A DNA stretch of 64,000 nucleotides from Phylloscopus collybita (lineage: Eukaryota; Chordata; Aves; Passeriformes; Phylloscopidae). Made by a program: the position numbers and the translations under genes. The stretch lies in the NCBI GenBank assembly GCA_027886175.1, contig JAJNNQ010000031.1:1526501-1590500 (forward strand), written 5' to 3'. Shown one piece after another: positions 54,720 to 64,000 of this stretch (its first letter is position 1; every line of letters starts with the position of its first letter). Below the pieces are notes generated by a model. It was not told the origin of the DNA. It worked only from the letters and a program-made list of their open reading frames with translations, and made no database searches.

Positions 54720-55440
54720 CTGGAGCACCAGGAGAGGCTGAGGGAGCTGGGAAAGGGCTGGAGAACTCCTGAGGGAGCTGGGAAAGGGCTGGAGAATTCC
54801 TGAGGGAGCTGGGAAAGGGCTCAGCCTGGAGAAAAGGAGGATCCTGAAGGGAAAATCTCTGCAGCAGAGCCCTCCCCAAATTCCCCTCATTTTTTTCTCC
54901 CCTCATGTTTTCGTCACTTTTTGATTTTTCCCTCCCAGCAAGGAAGACCCTGAGGGGCTGGAGCGTGGCCAGGGAAGGGAAGGGAGCTGGGAAGGGGCTG
55001 GAGAATTCCTGAGGGAGCTGGGAAGGGGCTGGAGAATCCCTGAGGGAGCTGGGAAGGGGCTGGAGAATCCCTGAGGGAGCTGGGAAGGGGCTCAGCCTGG
55101 AGAAAAGGAGGATCCAGAGGGATCTTTTCCCTCTCTGGAATTCCCTGCCAGGAGGGCACAGCCGGGGGGGATTTGGGCTCTGCTGCCAGGGCACAGGGAC
55201 AGGAGGAGAGGGAACGGCCTCAGGCTGGGCCAGGGGAGCTCAGAGTGGATTTTGGGGACAATTCCCTCCTGGAAAGTCACCCAGCCCTGGCACAGCTGCC
55301 CATGGCACTGGAGTTCCCATCCCTGGAAGGATTTAAAGCCCTGTGGATGTGGCACTTGGGGACAGGGGTCAGTGGTGGCCTTGGCAGTGCTGGGGACAGT
55401 TGGACTCGATGATTCCAGAGGGTTTTTTGGTACCAGCGAG
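54720..55440 (+). mobile_element. CR1-derived composite with internal minisatellites
   Basis: Second copy of the composite at 23,870-24,610. It has 31-33 bp units ('gagggagctgggaaagggct') at 54,738-54,825 and again at 54,985-55,090, the shared spacer 'gcagcagagccctccccaaa', then 'ggctctgctgccagggcaca' and a CR1 end ('ggactcgatgattccagag'). Confidence 0.82.
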
Positions 55441-55963
55441 GCCTTGTAATAAAATCTCCTTGAAACATTCATAGGAATCAGTGGAAATTCTTCCCAGCTT
55501 GTGCCAGAGACTCCAAGTGAAGCCACTGAGTGTCCCTGAGCAGTCCAAGGACATTTAACTTCACACAAAACTATATTTAGATGTGCAGTGTATTTCTGGA
55601 AGTTTTTTTTTTGTTTTTTTTTTTTTTGCTGCTTCTATAGAGATAGTTGAGGTTAAAGCCAATTTTCTTTTGAGACTTAGTTACACCTGGTGCTGCATCT
55701 CTGGCTTGTGCTTCCCCTTTTTAAAGATAATTTTCCTGGGTAACATTGAGAGGAAGAGAAGAGGAGAGCAGCATTTTCTGTTATCAGAGCAGCTCTCAGG
55801 CTGTAACAACACTTTAAAGGTTGAGGACATGGTGACAAAAGCATTTAGAATCCTTAAAAAGAGTTTTGTGGCCTTGTTTCCATCGGGCTCTGCTCCTCAG
55901 TGACCATTTCTTGACCAACTTTTCAAGGTGCATCTGAATTCTTCCCAGAATTCTGCTTTTTTT

Positions 55964-55965
<2 letters not shown>

Positions 55966-56009
<44 letters not shown>
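55966..56009. repeat. Poly(T) run, 44 bases
   Basis: Longest homopolymer in the window. CACNB4 intron. Confidence 0.95.
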
Positions 56010-56010
<1 letters not shown>

Positions 56011-56699
56011 TGTCTCCAAATCCTTTTCCTCAGAGCACCACCTGGGGACTCTGGTCTCTGCTGGAGGCAGATGCTGCTGGGAGCACGGTCCATTCCAGTG
56101 GGGACCTGCAGTGATCCAGGCATTCCTCAAAATCCAGCGCTGATTAAATGGATAAAAAAAATTAAAAAGTGCCTGCAGAGGAGCAGAGCAGAGGTTCAGT
56201 AATTTAGCAGGATGAGCTCAATCCTGCCATGAGTCATTAATTTCTAAAATACAGCTTACTGTCATGGAATGTGATTATTCCTTAGGCTGGGCTCTCATTT
56301 TCCTCTGTGCAGCACTCAGGAGCTGTTTAAGCTTTTGACAGGTGAATAAAAGGCTGAGCCCTCTCTCCCCAGAACAGCAGCCCTGGCAGGGTTGTGCCTC
56401 ATCCCTGCTGAAATCAGGGTGCTCAGCTCAGGCAGCACTGGCAGCTCTCAGGTGATGCCACTGGATGAAGTAGCAGTGGATTTAGTTTGTACAAGTCGAG
56501 ATTTGGCTTTGTAAATCCAAATATTGAGGTTGGATGGAGGAGGGGGGGTTAAGGCTTGAGGTGAAATGATGTTCCCAGGGTGTGTTGCTTGACTTTCCCT
56601 CAGGTTTGAGGTTTTCTCCTGCGTTCAGCACCACAGAGTTTACAAAAGCTTTGCAAAGGGACCCTGCAGCTTTGGGGGAAAGCAGGGTTTCCTGCTGAT

Positions 56700-56852
56700 T
56701 GCCACAGGATCACGGAATCCTGGAATGGTTTGGGTTGCAAGGGACTTAAATCCCATCCCACTGCAACTCCCTGCCATGGACAGGGACACCTCCCACTCTC
56801 CCAGGCTGCTCCAATGCCCAGCCTGGCCTGGGACACTTGGTCCTGTTGGTTT
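56700..56852 (-). mobile_element. CR1-type LINE 3' end, antisense
   Basis: 'atcacggaatcctggaatgg' and 'tttgggttgcaagggactta' are the reverse complement of the CR1 terminus. Confidence 0.88.
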
Positions 56853-57284
56853 GCCATGGCCTGGGGTTAATTCCAGGTGAGTTTTGAGGATGCTTTGCTC
56901 TCTGCAGGGCAAAGATGGGGCCATCCATCTGCACTGGGATCAACCCATGGCAGGAATTCCCTGTGATGGACTGGGGAGTTTCCATGGAATTGTCTCCTGG
57001 CAGCTGGGGAGAAACCATCCCACCAAGGGGCAGAGCTGGGTTTTTGGGATGGCTGCAGAGACCTTGGTGAGGAAATCCTGGGAAAATGAGGGCTGTGGAG
57101 TCAAGCTCCGCTTCCCTCCAGTTCCCAGTGTGGGAGGTGCTCACCTGGGCAGCTCCAGGTGAGCCCAAGCATTCCAGGACATCCAGAGGCCATCTCCCAG
57201 GAGATGGTTCCTCCAGGATGCTGCCCGTGTGGGGATAGTCAAAGTGACAGGAGCACCTTTCCCAGAGTTTCCTGGCAGGAAACT

Positions 57285-57540
57285 GATGGACTTGGAGCCT
57301 GTCCTTCATGGAGCTGAGCCAGGGCAGGGTCAGGATGGAGATCAGGGCAAGGTTCTTCCCCAGAGGGTGCTGGGCACTGCTCAGGCTCCCCAGGGAATGG
57401 GCACATTCCCAAGAGCTCCAGGAGCCTTTGGAGAGGTCTCCAGGGATGCCCAGGGTGGGATTTGTGCAGGGCCAGGAGCCAGATCCACGATCCTGTGGCT
57501 CCCTTCCCACTCAGGATATTCTGTGTCTCCATGAAACCTT
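57285..57540 (+). mobile_element. CR1-type LINE 3' end
   Basis: Contains 'aaggttcttccccagagggt', 'tgggcactgctcaggctccc', 'ccagggaatgggcac' and 'tgtgcagggccaggagcca', the hallmark order of a CR1 tail of another subfamily. Confidence 0.88.
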
Positions 57541-57559
57541 CCCAAGGCTGAAGCACCAA

Positions 57560-58330
57560 TAAAAAAAATCCATTTCATTTCCTTTTTCTTTTCATTTTAA
57601 AAGAAGGAGTAGGAAAATTGGCTTCTCTCCTCAGTTGTGTCCTCGGCACGGCCCTGCCGGAGCCAGCAGCCTTCTGCACATTCCCGTTTTTCCTCGGGAA
57701 AGCTGCGTGCCCGGGAACCTCTGTGGCACCAGGAGGAGGCTTAATTGAATGTTTCTTAACGTTCTAATTGAATCCCCCAATTAAGTTCTCACTTGGTGCT
57801 CTGGTAGGAAGCGAGTTTGTGTTTGCAAGCAAATCCCCAGCGCGGCTGCGTTCTTCCAAGGAAAAAAAATCTCACAGCCATTGGGGGGTTTTGGGGTTGT
57901 TTTGGTTTTTTTTGGCTGCGTTCGGGGCCTCATCCGAGCAGTTCCAGGGGTGATGTCTGTGCCAAGGTGTCCGGGATGGTGCAAATTCTCAGGGAATTGG
58001 GACACCCTCTGTTGCGTTTGGTATCTTTTTCTGGCCCAGCCTGGTGTTCAGCTCGGGCTCCCGGCAGCTCTGATACCCCACAGCAATACCTGTTGGTGGG
58101 ATCTTGGCTCACAGGCAGTTCTGCTCACACTGTCATGGCTGTGGTAGAAAGAGGGGACTCTCCAAGGCTTCCAGGAGACAGAGGTTTTATTTGGGGGGTC
58201 AGGGGATCCCCCAGCCTCAGGTGGGTGCCTCTGAGAGACCCCGAGCCTGGGGCTGCAGGGAGTTTGTGTACAGGACAGTTTGGGAGGTGGAGACAAATAT
58301 ACAAACCAATAAAACAATCCAAACACTACA
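57560..58330. other. CACNB4 intronic sequence, largely unique
   Basis: No recognised exon. About 57,600-57,850 is repeat-free, with 'ggcttaattgaatgtttctt' and 'ctaattgaatcccccaatta', and may be regulatory. Confidence 0.4.
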
Positions 58331-58340
58331 TGCCAGCTAA

Positions 58341-58420
58341 GTTACCTAAACTCTAACAAATCCAAAACAGGTTTGGATTTGGGAGGTTTGGACATTAACA
58401 AATCCAAAACAGGTTTGGGA
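58341..58420. repeat. Short tandem duplication
   Basis: 'aacaaatccaaaacaggttt' followed by 'gg' occurs twice about 46 bp apart. Confidence 0.8.
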
Positions 58421-58671
58421 GTGGTCTCAAGGGAGCCCTGCCAACCAGTGGCCAAAACTCTTGGACCTTGAAGATAAGAATTCCATGATGGACAAAGGGA
58501 ATAAGTTATGCATGACACAGGGATGAAACAAGAAAAGAACCAATAGAGAAGAGTCTCCAAGCAGAGACTCAAGTTGTCTTAGAAACCCTTATCAAACTAT
58601 GATAAGAATACATTCTGGGACAAGGGGCCCTTTCAAGGTATCTGAACTACACTAAACTTACAATATAATAA

Positions 58672-58711
<40 letters not shown>
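58672..58711. repeat. (AAT)n microsatellite
   Basis: About 13 copies of aat, interrupted once near the left end. Confidence 0.95.
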
Positions 58712-58713
<2 letters not shown>

Positions 58714-58929
58714 CAACTATGCTATATCCATAACTGAAGCTGATAAAACATTTCTTGCAAACCCACAACCCTCCGTGGCCCCAGCACACGGGGTGGGGGT
58801 CGGAGCACAGCGGGAAGGTCAGGAAGGCGGGAGGCGGCGCGGGATTAACGGGATCTGTCCCCTGGATGCAGAAAAGTGGGAATTGGGCCTTCCCCAAGCC
58901 GTGTCCTGTTCTCCAGCAGATGTGCTGGC

Positions 58930-59215
58930 CGGCTTACTGTCTCCATGGCAACAAGGTTTGGGTTCGGAAATAGCCGAAAGTCACCCGAGAAGAGTCGGAT
59001 ATTAATAGGGAGCGACGTGGGGATGGAGGGAAAAATAGGATTTGGCCGCCCCTCACCCCAAATTTGGGGGATTTGGGAGTCATCTGCGTGTCTGCACCGG
59101 CTGGGGGTGTTTGTTTACGTGGCTCTGTGCAGCCTGACCTATAAAATGAATTCTCCTCAGTCGTGTTATTCCAACGAGAGGCAGCAGAATGGGAGCAGGA
59201 TGTGAATGGGGAGGT
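58930..59215. promoter_or_regulatory. Candidate regulatory element with RFX and SRF sites
   Basis: A repeat-free block in the CACNB4 intron carrying an RFX X-box GTCTCCATGGCAAC (58,939-58,952), a perfect CArG box CCAAATTTGG (59,058-59,067) and a TATA/MEF2-like 'cctataaaatg' (about 59,139-59,149). It could be an enhancer or an internal promoter; no coding exon is recognised after it. Confidence 0.45.
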
Positions 59216-59289
59216 GAGAAGGAAAAAAAAAAATAAAAAATCCCTTCGGAGGCATGGGAGCGCAGGGATTAAAAAGGGAATAAAGATAA

Positions 59290-60683
59290 ATGTCATGATA
59301 TAAATGTCAGTTTATACATAGGGTATGAGTGTACGATGCTCTTGCTGTCTCCCTTCAATATGGAATAGGAGAGAATTAAAAATACCTTTGCAAACACGTA
59401 CATATATACATATAGAGGTAGAAATATATAAAAATACATATAGGATATGAATACACAATGCTCTTGATGTCCCCTTCAATATTGAATAGGAAAGAACTGA
59501 AAAATATTATTACAAACATATAAATATATACATATAAAGGTAGAAATATATAAAAATACATATAGGATATGAATACACAATGCTCTTGATGTCTCCCTTC
59601 AATATTGAATAGGAAAGAATTAAAAATACCTTTGCAAACACGTAAATATATACATATAGAGGTAGAAATATATAAAAATACATATAGGATATAAATATAC
59701 AATGCTCATGCTCTTGCCCTTCACTATTTAATAGGAAAGAATTAAAAAATACCTTTACAAACATGTAAAAATAAATATATATAGGTATAAAAATATATAT
59801 ACACACGTATATGTAGCATATGAGTGCATGATGCTCTTGCTGTCCCCTTCAATACTGAATAAGAAAGAATTAAAAAAACCTTTACAAACATGTAAATATA
59901 TATATAGGTATAAATATATATATACACACATATATATAGGCTATGAGTGCATGATGCCCTTGCTGTCCCCTTCAATATTTAATAGGAAAGAATTAAAAAA
60001 TACCTTTACAAACATGTAAAAATAAATATATATAGGTATAAATATATATATAGGATATGAGTGCATGATGCTCTTGCTGTCTCCCTTCAATATTGAATAG
60101 GAAAGAATTAAAAAATACCTTTACAAACATGTAAATATAAATATATATAGGTATAAAAATATAAAAATATAAATGTATATAGGTATAAGTATAAATATAT
60201 ATAGGTATAAGTATATATACACATATATATAGGGTATGAATACACAATGCTCATGTTCTCACCCTTCAATATTGAAGAGGAAAGAATTAAAAAATACCTT
60301 TGCAAACATGTAAATATATATTAAAAAGGATATAAATAAAAAGTATAAAGGATATATTTATAAGTACATATATATATATTTAACTAGATATATAGGGCAT
60401 GAATGCACGATGCTCTTGCTGTCCCCCTTCAATATTGAATAGGAAAGAATTAAAAAATATCTTTGCAAACATGTAAATATATATTAAAAAGGATATAAAT
60501 AAAAAGTATAAAGGATATATTTATAAGTACATATATATATATATTTAACTAGATATATAGGGCATGAATGCATGATGCTCTTGCTGTCCTCCTTCAATAT
60601 TTCATAGGAAAGAATTAAAAAATACCTTTGCAGACATGTAAATATATATTAAAAAGGATATAAATAAAAAATATGAAGGATAA

Positions 60684-60722
<39 letters not shown>

Positions 60723-60745
60723 ACTAGATATATAGGGCATGAATG
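59290..60745. repeat. Large AT-rich tandem array, about 115-175 bp unit
   Basis: About eleven copies. Each has 'gaataggaaagaattaaaaa', 'tacctttgcaaacatgtaaa', a variable (AT)/(TATA)-rich part and 'gcatgatgctcttgctgtcc'. Unit length varies mainly by growth of the AT microsatellite; the final copy holds a pure (AT)n run at about 60,690-60,719. The tyrosine/isoleucine-rich frames on the minus strand are by-products. Confidence 0.93.
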
Positions 60746-61330
60746 CATGATGCTCTTGCATCCTTGTCCCCATCCCTGCAACGAGGAACCCGGAATTCAG
60801 GAATCCCACACGACCCGAGCCACCCTGAGTTCAATCCAGGACTGAACCTCCCCCTGGGCAGCCCCATGCCCACCTCCCTCCTCCCAGTGCCACCAGTTTG
60901 GGTTTCAGGTTTCTGCTGGGTGCTGCCTGGGGGAGCCCTGGGAGGAGATCCGGGGCCGTGCCGACGTTTCTATGGACACCAGCACGCAACCCATGGGCTG
61001 TGGAGGAAGCAGAGCTGATGATTGCTGGGGACTCCACGCTCAGATATGTTCTGCTGCTCTGAAAGGAACACGGCACAGACAGAAATAGCTTTTTATCCGA
61101 AACCCGTTCGGTTTTAGGGGACCCATGGAGCTGGAAAACAAAAGAGCTCCTGAATTCCTTTCTGTTTGTTTCAGGGTTAGGCAGGGGGGGAAGCCTGATG
61201 TGGATGATTTTCCAAGTTGACTGTAAAAAACGATCAAGCAGAGCTGTAGGAAAAGGAAACGTGAAATTCTTGAGCCACTGGCCATGTTAAAAAGATCTGC
61301 TGTTAAAAGAGGTTTGGGCTGATTGTCAGA
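60746..61330. other. CACNB4 intronic sequence, unique
   Basis: No gene, RNA gene or repeat family was recognised. Confidence 0.45.
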
Positions 61331-61334
61331 TGGA

Positions 61335-61548
61335 ATAAAAACAATCCCAGAATCCCAGAATGGTTTGGATTGGAAGGGACTTTAAAGCTCATCCAGTTCC
61401 ATCAGGGACACCTCCTGCTCCAAGCCCTGTCCAGCCTGGCCTTGGACACTCCAGGGATCCAGGGGCAGCCACAGCTGCTCTGGGAATTCCATCCCAGCTC
61501 CTCCCCACCCTCCCAGGCAGGAATTCCTTCTCAATCTCCCAATGAAAC
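61335..61548 (-). mobile_element. CR1-type LINE 3' end, antisense
   Basis: 'atcccagaatggtttggatt' and 'ggcagccacagctgctctgg' mark the reverse complement of a CR1 tail. Confidence 0.9.
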
Positions 61549-62164
61549 ATTTTGGTAATGGCTGATGGATAATTTGACAACTGAGATGATTTAGGGAGTG
61601 GGAATAAGACCGTGTCTTTCCTCTGTTGTTTGGATTTTTGGCTGCTGGTAACGAGGTCTCCAGATAAAATGGGATTGGGAACAGCAAGGCCTTGCCCTTT
61701 CCCTCTAATAAAAACAGGGAACTCTCCTAAGGCAGAGGGAGGGAGGTTGGAGATCCCTCCTGGCCCCATTCCCTGCCCTGGTACAAACCCCGTGGGTTTT
61801 TGGGACCTCTCACACCTCACCCCTCTGTGGGAGGTGCTGCTCCCTCGGGGCTGTTGGGAATTTTGGTGGCAGCATTCCCGTGGCCCCTGAGTGTCCCTGA
61901 GTGTCCCCAAGTGTCCCCACTCCGAGCCCTGGGGGTTGTTTGGTGAGATCTGTGTTAAACACTGAGGGCTTCTGGGGAAAGCACACCCTGCTGGTTACAC
62001 CCATCACATTCTCACCAAATAATAAACCCCAGGAATTCCCTTTCCCTGACACTTCCATCAGGAGCACCACGCTTTAGGGAAAACCTTCTCTTGCTCCAGA
62101 TAAGAGATTTCATGTCCTTGGGTAAAACTCTCTTGAATCCTGACAGTGCTCAGGTGATGCTGTT

Positions 62165-62340
62165 AAAGATCACAACGACACAGACTTTGACTTTTGAAGG
62201 CTGACAATGACTCTGTTTATTTTTGGTAATTTTTTTTTATACTATTTTACAAAGAACAACTCAATTGGTGAAAGAAAGGCAAACTTTTTAAATTACGTTG
62301 GTTAAATCAGAGGGACATCAAGAAGAAGTCCCTCCTAGGG
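62165..62340 (-). mobile_element. Solo LTR, family B, inverted copy
   Basis: Read on the minus strand it has 'ctaggagggactt', a TATA-like 'agtataaaaa', an AATAAA signal (62,221-62,216), 'cattgtcagccttcaaaagt' and 'gtctgtgtcgttgtgatc', the same plan as the copy at 22.1 kb. No viral genes are adjacent. Confidence 0.55.
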
Positions 62341-63840
62341 AAAGGAATGGAAACAAAGGTTACAATTAGAAAAATGTGTCTCTTGTTGGCAAAAAACTCT
62401 CTGGGAAAAGAGTTTTAGAAAACTAAAACATCTCAGGGCTACACTCAGGTCTGGGCTGTGGCACCTTTTCCTGCCAGGAATAAGCCATAACCTCTGCTGG
62501 GTTTCCCTTGGATCCTGTTTCTCCTGTGGTTTGTGCTTTAGGGTGGTCATTCCCCATGGTGCTGGTTTCAGTGCTTACCCAGGCACTCCTTTCCCAGCTC
62601 ACATAATGCATCATTTCCCATCCATCCCTGCACTTCTCTACAGGTTACTGCCCTCAGTGCAGTTTGATATCCCTGGAAAGATCAGAGATCCCCAGCCAGG
62701 CAAGGCAGGAAAATAATTCCAGGCTGGAATTCTGCAAAAACCTGTTGAAAATGCTCCCTTGGAAATCAAGACGATCCTTTTATCGGGATAATTATTGGGA
62801 TTTGCTGGGTGACCTGAAGCAGCATCAGACAGCTGGATTGAAGCAGAACCCCCAACCATGTCCTGGAGGGAAATCCCAGTTATGCTCCTCACTTGTGACT
62901 CCAGTAAACCTTGACAAGGACAGAGTTCCGTGTCCGTTTCCAAGGAGAAAGGTGGATGGTGGGAGGATTGTCCAACCCAGTTCCATTGTTGGTGTGGATT
63001 TGCATTTCGCTTGCCCAGGTTCTTGTGGCCAGTTATATTCCCCACTTCTGCCTCAAGGGCTTTGGGGACCTTCTCCTGGATGAGACCTTCTTGGGGACAA
63101 CACGTGACGTGTAAATGCTCACTCCCATTTTTGGGAAGTGTTGTTGGAGCCTTTTCTGCCAAATTCCCTCCGTACTTCAAAGTTCACCAGTGGAATTTTT
63201 GCACCGGGAATAAGTTGGGGTGTTCATTCCTTGGGTGATCTCTTCTGAGCAATGGGAACTGATTTTCCCATTAGGAGTCACTTCATAACCTGGTGAGGTT
63301 TGGTGGGGTTTTTTTTCCCTCCTTTCATTTATTCATCAGAGAGTGATAAAAATGCCCTCAGCACTTGGCATTTCTTAGGCCTTAATGACCAGTCGAGGTT
63401 AATGACCCGAGATGATGAAACCTCCAGCCAGGCATTCATCTTCCCAGAGCCTGCTGGCAATTAGGGCTGGAATATTCTCCTGCTGCTTTGCCTTTGAGCA
63501 TCTGGGGCCAGCAGGAGCAGCCTCTCCTCCCTCTCCCTGCTCCCCACATGCCAGGATTGCTGGAGAAAAGCTCCATCCCATGGGACAATGACTCTGCTGT
63601 GGGTGAAGGAGATGTGTCACCTGGGGGTGGCAGAGGGGAGAGCTGCTGGTGCTCTGTGGGACATCATCTCCACCTTTCTGGGAGGAGAGGGAATCCAGGA
63701 ATTCCAAATGGAACCCACTGCCTTGGAGGAGAAGGTGGTGTGGGAGGTGCTCCGAAGTGAGGAAGGAGCTGGGGTTAAAGCACAGCAGGAAGAGGAGATG
63801 GGAGAGCCAGAGCCACGGTGAGAGCGTGGGTGGGAAGGAT
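62341..63840. other. CACNB4 intronic sequence, no recognised gene
   Basis: Open frames of up to 180 codons (62,638-63,180, minus) show no family motifs. No exon of the CACNB4 core (SH3 or guanylate-kinase segments) was seen before the right edge. Confidence 0.5.
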
Positions 63841-63845
63841 CCTGC

Positions 63846-63930
63846 TGGGATCACTCATGGTATCGTTAAGGTTGGAAAAGACCTTTGAGATCATCAAGTC
63901 CAACATCAACTGTGGCTGTTGGACACAATC
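63846..63930 (-). mobile_element. CR1-type LINE 3' end, antisense, other subfamily
   Basis: 'gttaaggttggaaaagacct' and 'ttgagatcatcaagtccaac' form the standard antisense start of an avian CR1 tail. Confidence 0.85.
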
Positions 63931-64000
63931 AATGGAGGCAGGGAGTGGACAGAAGGCTGCGTGGACCCCTCATCTAGGAGGAGCCCCCGGTTTATTTCTC

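Noticed and set aside
59376..60305. Tyrosine/isoleucine-rich frames resembling membrane peptides
   Set aside because: Translations of AT microsatellites in a tandem array.
62638..63180. 180-codon minus-strand frame
   Set aside because: No family motif, no supporting splice or promoter signals; length is within chance for this composition.
51550..64000. Further CACNB4 coding exons (beta-4b start or the exon beginning GSADSYTSRPSD)
   Set aside because: Looked for in the plus-strand translations but not found; the large intron apparently continues past the right edge.

Overview
This window is vertebrate nuclear DNA, most likely from a bird and probably a songbird. It has GC-AG-rich CpG-island promoters, short introns, many copies of CR1-type LINE 3' ends (antisense form recognisable from 'aatggtttgggttggaagg'), avian-style solo LTRs and very many private minisatellites. 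I recognised three protein-coding genes by translating exons and comparing them with what I remember of the vertebrate families. No database search was possible.

Layout. (1) At 487-603 on the minus strand lies coding exon 1 of FMNL2 (formin-like 2), inside a CpG island at about 240-1000; the rest of FMNL2 is off the left edge. (2) About 900-22,800 is an intergenic region between two divergent promoters. It holds CR1 fragments, three families of LTR-like repeats, microsatellites, a CpG-rich block near 17.45-17.7 kb and some stretches without repeats that may be regulatory. (3) About 22.8-47.15 kb on the plus strand is the whole STAM2 gene. Fourteen coding exons (23315-45043) join in frame to 512 codons plus a stop, and all introns are GT-AG. 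Its introns carry several different tandem arrays and an intron-to-intron duplication. (4) About 47.2-51.2 kb is a short intergenic stretch made largely of an 88-bp satellite and a 41-43-bp minisatellite derived from CR1. (5) From 51.2 kb to the right edge is the 5' end of CACNB4 (voltage-gated calcium channel beta-4): a CpG island, a very short putative exon 1, a confident exon 2 and the beginning of a long first large intron that fills the rest of the window.

The order FMNL2 (minus) - STAM2 (plus) - CACNB4 (plus) is the mirror image of the arrangement I recall for human 2q23, which supports all three assignments. The genes are neighbours and not a pathway. STAM2 is an ESCRT-0 endosomal sorting adaptor, FMNL2 an actin nucleator at the plasma membrane, and CACNB4 a cytoplasmic calcium-channel subunit.

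The most notable features are: the CACNB4 first exons sit among four unrelated tandem arrays within about 4.6 kb; a roughly 600-bp block of STAM2 intron 11, including the sequence next to the exon 12 acceptor, has a copy in intron 6; an array of about 18 acceptor-like units lies just upstream of STAM2 exon 3; a short cysteine-rich reading frame with a splice-acceptor-like start lies in the CACNB4 intron; and two RFX X-box motifs, one of them a perfect palindrome, lie in non-repeat intronic sequence.
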